Below, piece after piece: positions 22,420-31,432 of a stretch of 47,500 bases of DNA. The position numbers were made by a program, and so were the translations under genes. The stretch is from NCBI GenBank assembly GCA_018398765.1, contig JAHBMJ010000355.1, positions 52,623 to 100,122 on the forward strand, given 5' to 3'. The stretch's first letter is position 1; each line of letters starts with the position of its first letter. Source of the stretch: Chromera velia (lineage: Eukaryota > Sar > Chromeraceae). The notes beneath the pieces were generated by a model. It had not been told where the DNA came from. It saw only the letters and a list, made by a program, of their open reading frames with translations, and ran no database searches.

Positions 22420-23985
22420 GAGAGAGAGACAGAGAGAGAGAAAGAGAGAGAGAGAGAGATCATTAACTCATGACACACACGAACAGAGAACCATTTTATT
22501 TCGCGACTTTCGATTCATGTCACTTGATTGCCCTTTGTTTGTTGACTGTCACTGATTTCGCCACACTATCGGCAGGCAGGCACAAGAAAAGAAACCAAAT
22601 CAACAAGGGTAGACGAACCCGCCCAGGCAGGCAGGCAGGCAAACAGGCTTGCAGGAAGCACGGTAGGAAGGAAGGCAGAAAGGCCTCATGGGGGGGGGGG
22701 TAGGGGGACGGCGGGAAGAGAAGAGTTGATGAGAGCAGAAGAATTAAGAAAAAGGCAAAGCAGGGATAGACGAAGAGAATAAAAGAAGAGAAGAGAAAGA
22801 GTCAGGGATAACAGCACGAAACGCCAGTTACTGAAATACCTACACTGCTTATCTGGAGACTTCCTGTCGGTTGCAATGCTACAAAGCAAACCAGGAGACA
22901 AAAAGAGAGAAGGGCCGGAAGATGAGCGAATGGAAGGTAGGAAGGAAAGGTAAACAAAAACAAACAATCTGTTTACAAACAAACAAACCAACAAACCAAG
23001 AAAGAAAGAAAGAAAGAAAGAATCCCTTCATCGATTGATCGATTGACCAAGCTGACCGACCGACCTGTGTATTTTTTTTATCGCCACGCTGTCCTCTGAG
23101 AATTTCGATTTTGCCACAAAAACTTCGGCAAAGGACCCAGAGCTGCATTCACTCATTGACTTGACTGACGATTTCGCCGAGCAGAGGTGAGATGAAAGGA
23201 CCAAAAAGCGAAAGCAGTCAGAGCAGCTAGAGGGAAAGAAACTTCACTCTTACAGCCGAATGGAATGTTTTTCAACTTAAATTCACAGGACATCCTGCAG
23301 ATATATACATACGTGCAACACAGAGAGCACGCAGCTCATCTACTCCGCAATGCAATGCACGTGTTGACTTGGAGAAACAAACGATCAGTCGAGTTCAGGC
23401 GGCAGGACGGACAGAGAGCATCGACAGACCCGAGGATGTGTTCTGGATTTAGGTGTAGACGGAAAAAGGTCAGTCAATTTCAGGAAATCTCTAACACAAA
23501 CCGCAGGAAGACAGACCCGATGACGTCTTCTGGAGTAAAGGTGTAGTAGGTAAAGACACTGCCGGCATTGGAGTGCAGAAAGGACCCTCGATTGATTGAC
23601 ATCCTGCAGAGGAAGGAAGGACAGGAGGCGAAGGAAACGTACAGAACACACAAGAGGAAAAAGGTCAGTCAGGAGCAGTCTCGATCGAGAGACTGCGCGA
23701 AGCCATCCATCTGTCCCCTGCCCTTCCCTGTATCCTCTGTTTTTCTTCACCAACCGAGTTGTGAGCATCTTCTGCATGTCCTCGGAGGTTTCGCATTCCT
23801 CCGAGGGAATCTCAATAGCCAATCCTGCAAGGAAGCGGAAATTGACATGCGGGACTTGCTGAAACATACAGCGCTGTACATATATCGAGCAGGTAAGGAG
23901 AAAAGGAATCTTTGAATGAAAAATAAAACGCTGTACATATATCGAGCAGGTAAGGAGAAAAGGAATCTTTACCTTTCGGCGGCAT
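6817..23985 (-). CDS. CDPK-type kinase fused to an MBL-fold/rhodanese module (3' end not resolved)
   Basis: I assembled about 30 exons, all agreeing in reading phase, minus strand, 5' to 3': 23973-23985, 23755-23824, 23517-23603, 23065-23142, 22846-22878, 21990-22098, 21603-21657, 21071-21151, 20737-20807, 20176-20226, 18019-19902 (with artefact), 17173-17223, 16664-16744, 16178-16376, 15218-15593, 14292-14596, 13846-13907, 13203-13276, 12802-12854, 11901-11959, 11417-11477, 10989-11109, 10662-10752, 10061-10206, 9629-9782, 9455-9508 (uncertain), 8921-9202, 7703-8708, 7323-7386, 6817-6909. Order of domains: kinase, EF-hands, disordered linker, fourth EF-like unit, MBL fold, rhodanese, rhodanese; about 1,660 residues without the artefact. 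The start MPPKG was chosen because its GTAAAG donor matches the next exon in phase; no myristoylation Gly2 is present. The last exon below 6,817 was not found. A model with two adjacent genes is the main alternative. Confidence 0.72.
9206..9298. repeat. (CACT)n array in an intron
   Basis: A nearly perfect CACT tetranucleotide array lies directly upstream, in transcript sense, of the acceptor of the exon at 8,921-9,202. On the coding strand it reads (GTGA)n and runs to within a few bases of the acceptor TGCAG. Confidence 0.9.
12178..12312. repeat. (GAAT)n tetranucleotide array in an intron
   Basis: About 135 bases of GAAT/GAGT/AAAT tetranucleotides inside the intron between the exons at 12,802-12,854 and 11,901-11,959. 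Frames through it translate to Ser/Phe/Ile/His repeats on the minus strand and are not coding. Confidence 0.9.
16545..16712 (-). repeat. Partial duplication of exon 13 and its donor
   Basis: The 3' part of the exon at 16,664-16,744 together with its donor is repeated with a few mismatches about 106 bases further along the intron (16,545-16,593), including the CTGCCTTCCGGTCTCTT core. The intronic copy has a GTTCAGT donor-like end but no matching acceptor of its own, so it would not be spliced as a separate exon. Confidence 0.8.
18029..19774. repeat. 872-bp exact tandem duplication across a single N (assembly artefact)
   Basis: Bases 18,029-18,900 are repeated at 18,902-19,773 with a constant offset of 873, and the only ambiguous base in the window (N at 18,901) sits between them, immediately after a run of seven C. 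I saw no difference between copies. The offset is a multiple of three, so a single open frame runs through both copies and makes an impossible kinase with two C-lobes. The simplest explanation is two overlapping contig ends scaffolded with a token gap rather than merged. Confidence 0.93.
23872..23968. repeat. 57-bp tandem duplication in the first intron of the kinase gene
   Basis: The word CGCTGTACATATATCGAGCA with the following AGGTAAGGAGAAAAGGAATC starts at 23,872 and again at 23,929. The second copy is complete over about 40 bases. It lies between the 13-base first exon and exon 2 and creates two TGTACAG acceptor-like sites on the minus strand. Confidence 0.85.
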
Positions 23986-25728
23986 CGTGAAGAAGACCTC
24001 CAGCAATTGGAATCCTTAGAGGGAAAGCTTTTTTTTCTTGGATTTCCTTTTGGTGAAGGACGGATCACACTCAGAAACTGTATGCATCGGACTGGTGCAG
24101 CTGCTATATAGAAGGTTCGACGTCTTCTGTTCTCGACATCCGTTGCTCTCTGCTGAGACGGAACGAAAGAACAGTCGTGGCACACACCTCAAACCACTTG
24201 CGTCTCAACACCTTGCATTGAGTTCCTGCTTTTGGTGACTTAAATTGCATTGTTTTGCACACGCACAACCGTACGCGTTTCTTCTTTAGTGTCTCTCTGG
24301 TCCTTTGTCCGCATTTTTGCATGTAACCGCGACCAGCATGCAGCTAGCACATGCATGCATGCAGAGTGCATGCCCGCATGACCGATCCCCCCTCTGACGC
24401 ACGCGCACAACGGCCGGGCCGAAAAAAAAAAGCCAGATTGTCTCGCGTGGCCCCGGAAAGCGCCTGGGCTCTCAGAACTCGCCACTCAGCAGAACACCTA
24501 AAGAATTGCACCCCCGCAGACCACACGGACGTCCGACGTTGACAGAAAGATCTGACCACGCCAAGCTAGTAAACTAATCGTTATAAATTATAATTTTTAG
24601 ATAGTATATATAGATAGTACGTATATATATGAATTTTTAGATAAGTGATTTAGTGATGCTTGAAAGCACATAGTATACACTATATATATATAATTACTAA
24701 CATCTTATCGTCCATCTAGTTATGCCTAAAGTTATGCTTAAGTACCCACCGGCACCTGCCACTCCGCCCGCTTGTCAGTCTGCTGTCCGCCCGCCCCCGC
24801 TGCCCGGAAAGCCAATTCAGCTGAGGGAACATTTACCAAATTTTACCAAATTTCAAGGAGGGACGAAAAGAATTATAATTTCGCTTTCTGTGTCATTAAT
24901 TTGCACGGAGTGTATCTAAGTGTGCCAGAAACGCCATTAAACACGATTCGTCATCCAGACTGTCAGCTGTTTTAAACTGAGAAAACACCGAGTAACCATC
25001 TGGTATCTGAGTTGAGTTCTACTGTATTCTATGCAACAAGATTATTGTTAGACATCAGTGCGGAAAAACTGATGTGTTCTGATTACGGTGTTTTATTATG
25101 ATCATGTCATAAACTTCATTGTTGCTTAATCACCTATAGTTACTCACATTTCTCTTGCTAGTTGTGTTATTTTCAGCCAGCGGTTAGAATTGCGATAATA
25201 ATAAGGGTCATTATCTTTTAAACACTTTTTTCTGTATACAAAAAAAAAGTAAAAAAAAACTATTTTAGTTTAATTACTTTTATAACTTTAACAATGTCTT
25301 TAGTTGCAACTTGCATGAGATACATTAACTACTTCTAGAACTACTTACTCCTCATTACCTAGCTCATTACGTATAAATGCTAGTATAAATAGTGTACACA
25401 AATCACATTTTCATACAACTTTCACAAGCATAATTTCAGACCATCTGTCTGTATGTTACTCGAAGTCGTAATTGTCTTTCATCCCGATAATTATTAATTG
25501 AATTCCCGTACTTCACGTGATGCAACACTCTCCCACATGCTATGACCAACACTCCCCCTCTATAGCTGTCGCACCTCATCGATGTCAGTCCTCCCTCCGG
25601 ACCCCTCCTTCTCTGCTCCCTCCACCCCGACGTGCCTCCTGAGATCCTCAATTAGCTTCTTTGAATTCTCTCCCTCCCCGCCCCCCAACTTATTTATTGC
25701 ACCCATCAATCAACTCAATTAATTACAT
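23986..25728. other. Intergenic region upstream of the kinase fusion and downstream of the HAD gene
   Basis: The first 550 bases hold several TGCATG words, densest at 24,336-24,380, which lie 350-395 bases upstream of the proposed kinase start. From about 24,560 the region is AT-rich, with TATATA runs and no coding frame. Confidence 0.6.
24336..24380. promoter_or_regulatory. Cluster of GCATGC words upstream of the kinase fusion gene
   Basis: Within 45 bases there are AGCATGCAG, ATGCATGCATGC and GTGCATGCCC. TGCATGCA is the known target of one apicomplexan ApiAP2 DNA-binding domain. That the chromerid sites work the same way is inference. The same word also appears in introns here (for example 9,301 and 21,583), so it is not promoter-specific. 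Confidence 0.35.
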
Positions 25729-26548
25729 TCATCGCCGGAAGTCGTCTGTGAGGATCTCAAACCGAAACCCCTCTCCCCCGAGAACCCCAAGCGAAGGGTA
25801 CCCTTCTTGCACGGCCACGTTGCAGTTCTCCAGAGAGTCGTCCAGCAACAGAATCTGCACACACACATGCAGACAGGGTGACACGGATGCACTTTCAATC
25901 AATCAATCAATCGACCGGACGGACGGACGGACACGGCGGGACACTGTGACCTAGGGGGGAGAACAAACAAAACACATCCGGCGAATGAATGAATGCAACC
26001 ACGCTGAACAGCTAGTCAAATCCTCTCTGGCTCGAACCAATGGACAAGTCAGAAATACACGTCGGCCGACCAACTCCAAAGATTAGTTCAAGAGCTTCAT
26101 TTCACGTAGAGGCCCGTACCACACATACATACATGTACAAAACAAACCCCGTGTTGGAAGTTACAGAGAGAGAAAGGGACGGAAAAGGAAGGGAGAAAGG
26201 AAAAAAGAAATAAGGAAAGAGGAGAAAGGAAAAAAGAAATAAGGAAAGAAAGTGGGGGCACGGGGGGGAGAGAAAAGAAATCCTGTCCGCCTTATTGGCC
26301 GATTTATTCTTCTCGCTCCTTCTCTCCGGGTGCATTCATGATTTCTTTCCTTTCGCCAATCTTTTTTGAACCAAGGGGGCCTATTTCGTTCTTTTGTTTT
26401 CTTCTGTCGGCATTTTGTTTTTAACCTCCCCCCTTGGAATCATTCATTTTTTCCGTCTGTCCCTCTTCCTGAGAGCCATAGAGCTGGGGTAAAAAGATAT
26501 CTCCCTCTCTCTGTATTCGAGACAGGGGACAGCCTCTCGGCCTGCCTG

Positions 26549-26582
<34 letters not shown>

Positions 26583-26877
26583 CCTTCTGGTTTTCACCTC
26601 CGTCTGCCATACAGAAAGGGAATGAATGTACACGGAGGGCGTGTCTAGACATTCGCAGAGAGGAAACACTTGACTGAGAGGAAAGAGTCTCGGGCCCCGT
26701 CCGGTTTCCTTTGTGCGGAGGGAAGGGTCTGACTGACACCCAGCAGAAGGAACGGGCAGTAACGCAAAAGCAAAATAAGTCCACGAGCGGAACATGACCA
26801 AAAAAACGGATGCGCACTTCGAAACATACAGACACACAGTACACTTCCACAACACCCTCCTTCTCTCGTCCACACAC

Positions 26878-26916
<39 letters not shown>

Positions 26917-27316
26917 CACACACACACACACCTGGTGCTTCTGGAGTCCATATTCCTGGCAGAGAGACTTAAGATGATAGGACTTGGACATTCGCATCGG
27001 CTCCTTCAGTCCAAGGGGGGAGTAGTCTTCCGGATCTTGATAGTTGCTGCACACACACATACACACACAGACTCTCTCTCTCACACATTCACACACACAT
27101 ACATACACATACACACACGCAGACACACGTAGATATATCATAAATAGATGAAGACACGTATGTGTGCATGCAGACACACATACAGACGCACGGATGAGAA
27201 AGGAGAAAAAAGAGGGTGTTGAAGGGGCGGGCACCTTCATTGAATACACATTTCAGCAATCAAACAAGGGCTCTGCATGTCCCATTCAACTAAAGGAAGA
27301 AACTCTGTGTCCATTC

Positions 27317-27368
<52 letters not shown>

Positions 27369-28769
27369 ATGTGTGAGAGAGAGAGAGAGACTGTTTTTGT
27401 GTGTGTCAGTGTTTTAGTGTATGAGTGCGTGCCCGCAGATTTCTGCACGCCAGGTGTCGCGTCCCTTTCCTTTGTCTCCCCGGTCATGAGTGCTGTCAGA
27501 ATTCAGATTCAGACAAAAAAACGGAGAATTCGTTCACGGAGAGAGAGAGGAAAAGAACTCTGCGTTTTCTTCTAGGAGAGGGGGGAAGGCCCGGAGAAAA
27601 AGGGAGAAGGGGGCAGAAGTCTGGACCGATCGACGAGGGGAGAAAAGAAAGGGAGGGCAGGAAAGCAAAGCAAAGCAAAGGAAAGGAGGCGAAACGAAGA
27701 AGAGGAAAGGAAGGAAGGAAGGAAGGAAGGAAGGAAGGAAGGAAGGAAGAAGGCAAGCGCGAAAAAAAGGTACACAGGAAGTAGAAAGAAAGAGGAAAAA
27801 AAAACTGACGCACGCAGGGTATCGATCGATGATGCTCTCCACTTGGAAGGGCGCTTGCGAGGCCTTCAAGATGTCAATGATCAGATCGCTTCCTCCCCGT
27901 TCCTCATCCCTGCATCAGACAGACCAATGATGGTGCTTCATGAACTTCTCAAAATAATTTTCTTGCTCATCTAATTCTTTCATGCACGGAGACGACGAGA
28001 AGATTTTTTCTCTTTGCAGAGAAGAGAGTCCAGACACGGGACCAGAAGAGAGGCGCCCCAAAAGTAAAAATGCGCGACGAAGGAAGGAAACGGGGACACC
28101 CCTCCGGATGTTGTCATGCCCCCAGTCTTTGACAGAGAGGCCGACTGACCGATCTCTGCAGCTGTTGCGGTCTGCGAAGGAGACGATGGAGATCTTCAGT
28201 CCCGCGCCCTCGAACATCTGTCCGAGCTCACAAAAATCTCGCGACACGGACCGGAGCAATGATCGATACCGCTCCGAATTCTTCGACGCGAACCCCCCCG
28301 TGTGCTGTGTAGTGATTGTCAGGTCGAAATCGGAGGCGATCATCTTCACTCCCCGACTCACCAAGAACTGCACAAGCTTCCCGACAGCCTCCTTAGCATT
28401 GTGGGGCAGAGCTGGAAAATAATGCTGCCGTAAAAAAAGGGAAAGCTCCGCTTGCATGGTTCCGTCCAGGCACAGGACAGGAACTCTGTGACAGGTAGGC
28501 AACCACGTACAAAAGCAAGAAATTCGGACTGTTGGCTCGTCTGTCAAGAGACGAAAAAGGTACGCGGATTCTCTTATTACCCTGTACGTGAAGGCTCGAA
28601 CGAAATTGAGAAGCTGTGCCCTTCGAACAAATTATGATGAACGGTTCAGCGAAACACTTGCACCAGACACTTCCTTCTGAAGCTGCGGCAGATTAGGTGC
28701 ACTGATCAAGGAGACACTTCGAGACTCACCATCTGACAGAGAAGATCGATGATCGATGAGATCGAGCAT
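25729..28769 (-). CDS. HAD-superfamily phosphatase-like protein, 212 aa, five exons
   Basis: Exons, minus strand: 28730-28769, 28150-28411, 27814-27909, 26932-27046, 25729-25854; they sum to 639 bases with every junction in phase and a TGA stop. HAD motif I is ASDFDLTIT (Asp41 and Asp43, nucleophile and acid/base), motif II is probably the Ser of ISIVSFAD, the motif III Lys is likely in KSYHLK, and motif IV is LLLDDSLEN (Asp176-Asp177) for Mg binding. The whole protein is close to one compact HAD core with a small helical insertion, so it is probably a soluble small-molecule or protein phosphatase; the substrate is unknown. The frame stays open upstream of the chosen ATG, so an earlier in-frame ATG (about 28,799) is possible. 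A (CA)n repeat forms the donor side of intron 4. Confidence 0.85.
26881..26931. repeat. (CA)n microsatellite at a splice donor
   Basis: On the coding (minus) strand the exon ending at 26,932 is followed at once by GTGTGTGTG, so the donor itself is the first unit of a GT repeat of about 50 bases. Confidence 0.9.
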
Positions 28770-29172
28770 CTTCAGGACGAAAGATAACGAAAGATGCATG
28801 TGACATGAAGCGATCATGAAGCGCGCATCCACTGCATGTGACAAAACGAAGCCGATTGGAGCCGCGCGCACAATTTAAAGACGCGCGAACACAAACCTTT
28901 TTTTTTAATTTATTAATTCTACATGCATGTTGCGTTTCGTTTCTGTATATATATATGCCTGCATTCAATCAGTCAGAACTTTAATAATCATGCATACATA
29001 GAATGTCTTCCATTGTGTTGCAACAGACAGTCCGGTCCTTTAAATTTCTTCCAGTTCCCTCCACTTTTGCACATGACAGTCTGACGTCCCATTCCTTCGA
29101 AAGGTTCTTTGAACGCTTTGACCTGACTGGGAGACGGTGAAGAAGAAAAATATTCACTATTATCTTCGAGTC
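28770..29172. promoter_or_regulatory. Divergent intergenic region between the HAD and hydrolase genes
   Basis: About 400 bases separate the start codons of the minus-strand HAD gene and the plus-strand hydrolase gene, so both promoters must overlap here. It contains an ACATGCATGT palindrome at 28,921, TATATATATA at about 28,947 and an ATCATGCATACATA word at 28,987. No transcription start can be fixed from sequence alone. Confidence 0.5.
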
Positions 29173-31432
29173 ATGTCTTCCGTTTTCGTGGAAACGCCTT
29201 TCGGCCGTCTTCACCTTTTGGACAACCAGGCAAACGTCCAGGAAAGCAAGCAGGGTGACCTTCCGACTGTCCTCTTGCTTCACGGTGCTCGGAAGACTCT
29301 CACAGCGAAGGGGTGGGAGCCCTCCCTGCCCGCCCTGGCGGCTGCAGGAATCCGGGCCCTTGCTTTGGACTTTCCGGGGCATGGAGAGAGTGGGGGGGAC
29401 CTTGCGGAGGGTGCAGCGAGCCCTGTGAAGGTTGTTGCCAGTGTGGTAGACAAACTAGGGCTGAAGAGCCTTTTTCTCGGGGGCCGCGCAGACGGGGGCC
29501 GCACAGTCCTTCTATGTGCAACAAGCACAGAGCCTCCACTGAAGTCTGCTCTTCATGGTGTGATCCTCTGCCACCCTGTCGCTGCGGACGTGAAAGTGCT
29601 CCAAGCAGTCAAGCAACAGGCGCGACTGCGAAAGCTTCTCTGGTAGGTCAAAAATGGTGGATGAGGAGCATGCAGCTTTTTCCCCCTCTCATTGGTCTAA
29701 TTCGTTTTTGATTTTGTTTCATTGATCAAAAAAATGTATAATTGGCGTCCAATTTGCATGCATATAAATTCGATTGCCTCCACAGCTCGGAGAAGGAGGA
29801 TGTTGCAAGCAGCGTCAATTGTTTTTCTTGTCATTTTTGTCTTATCCATATTTGGAGCCATTATATATATATTTCTCTCCTCACTCTCACAAACGTACAT
29901 ATGTTTCTAAATTAAGTTAATTGCCTCGATCGTTCTGCCTCTGCAGGTGGGCGAAGGACGATGAGGGTCAGGGCCAACCCTTCAAGGGGCCTCATGGAGC
30001 CCATTATTTCGTGCAGCAAATCGGGTGTGGGTTGAACCTGTGGGAAATGGCGGCGTGGAAGGCCAACACGAATGAGTTTTTTGGTTCTGAGGAATTTGTG
30101 GAGGCAGTCAAGTTCGAGGCTCTAGCTGCGATTAGACGAAGGGGGGTGCCTCTGGGAGGAGGAGGAGTGGCTGCCGGGGGTGGTCAAGAGAAAGGAGTGG
30201 GAGAGAGGGAGGAGGGGGCAGAAAAAGAAAAGGACAACAACGAGGGGGCCGTTGCCCTTTCCGTCTCCCCTCTCGTTCCCTCCCTCGCAGAGATTTCCAT
30301 CGAGAGCCTGCCGGATATGTCAGAGGAGACCCAGAAGGAGGCAGCAGAAGCAGAACAGAAGGAGGGGAAGGGAAAGGGAGAGGGGGGTGGCAAAGGGGAA
30401 GATTCAGGAATTCCAAAAGCGCCTGCACCTGCAGGGTCTCAGAAGGAGGCAGAAAAAGACGAGACGAGGGAAAGCAATTCTAAGACAGAAGGAAGCACAG
30501 AAGGCACGGCAAAGTCTGTCCCAAAGGAAGCGGAGAAAGATGAAAAGAAGAAAGACAAAGAAAAGGCACAACAAGCACAGCCTCTTATTTCTGCAGTAGC
30601 ACCATCCAACCCCCCTTCCGTCTCTTGGCGAGACAATCCCGAGGCCTTCAACCGACAGAAAGACTCCGAGTTGGAGGCAGGTGGCGGTTCGTTCTTCGTC
30701 AAGACACCGTATGGCGATGTGCACATCTTTCACGCCTCTCCTGAAGGGAAGGGGGACAAGGACACCCTGCCCCTCTATGCGGCCATGCACGGAGACGGTG
30801 CGAAATCTTCAGCTGCCGACTGGCTCTCGGCCCTCCAACCGTTGGCCGATCGCTCGTCCTACCGAGTGTGTGCCGTGTCGATGCCGGGGTATGGTCTGTC
30901 GTCTGGAAAGAGGAGTGCCTTCCGCCAGAGCGGGGTGGAGGTGTTGATGAGTGTGCTGGAGGGGTTGAAGGTTCGGTTCTCCTTCTCCTCTGTAGTTGTT
31001 GGGGGCAGGTCCGTGGGGGGGCGCACGTCGTTGGAGTTGGGGTCCCAGTGGAAGGCCATTGCGGCCTCCTCCAAACTTTCATTCAAAATTAAAGCCCTAG
31101 TTTTGACTCACCCAGTCGTGCCGTCCGAGCAGGTTGCTCGAGCAGCCGGAGCCGCGTTTCCCATTCTCTTGACGTGGGCAACCGACGACGGTTTCCACTA
31201 CAACCGTGCGATCCTAGCAGCCCAAAAGGGAAAGGCGGGGGGAGGGGACGCCCTGGCCAAAGCAACTGCTGGTCACCCCTACTTTGGCCCTAGAGGCGCT
31301 GCGTTTCTGGTGTCCTTGACGGGATGTGAGCTTTTGAGCTGGCAGGAGAAGGACTTCTCGGACGTCTCTGAATTTTATGCAGACGTTTTTCCAATCCGAG
31401 TTGCCAGGTTCCTCACAAAAAAAGTCAAATAA
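29173..31432 (+). CDS. Tandem alpha/beta-hydrolase protein, 651 aa, two exons
   Basis: Exons 29173-29642 and 29947-31432 join through a GTAGGT donor and a CTGCAG acceptor, splitting one Trp codon. Domain 1 (residues about 8-200) has VLLLHGARK for the oxyanion strand, LDFPGHGES and then GGRADGG (residues 103-109) where a nucleophile elbow GxSxG is expected; Ala106 replaces the Ser. An acidic, low-complexity linker of about 200 residues follows. Domain 2 (from about residue 400) repeats the pattern with VKTPYGDVHIF, VSMPGYGLSSG and GGRSVGG containing Ser512, then TWATDDG as the likely acid region. Both domains open with T-P-[FY]-G, so they come from an internal duplication. It resembles ABHD14-like hydrolases. 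Expected to be cytosolic (no signal peptide seen); substrate unknown. Confidence 0.88.

Larger units (their letters stand above)
13203..23985 (-). other. Kinase and EF-hand part of the fusion (CDPK architecture)
   Basis: Kinase signs seen in order: glycine loop IGSGSFAEV (exons 3-4), catalytic Lys in VAIKKI, alpha-C Glu in LNEEINIL, hinge ICQELCEGGELFDRL, catalytic loop HRDIKYDN (near 20,790), DFG in LVDFGFARR (near 20,215), IAPEVL and DLWSVGAM, then the C-lobe. EF1 has DSDRDGVVSFEE (exon 11), EF2 DTNFDGQIEFKE (exons 12-13) and EF3 DRDGDGLLSLEE (joined across exons 13-14); all three loops look able to bind calcium. The fourth unit (GADEEDELDFANF, exons 17-18) has a degenerate loop. About 300 residues of Ser/Pro/Gly/charged linker (exons 14-16) separate EF3 from it. 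In canonical CDPKs calcium binding to the EF lobes relieves autoinhibition; a similar switch is inferred here. Confidence 0.88.
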
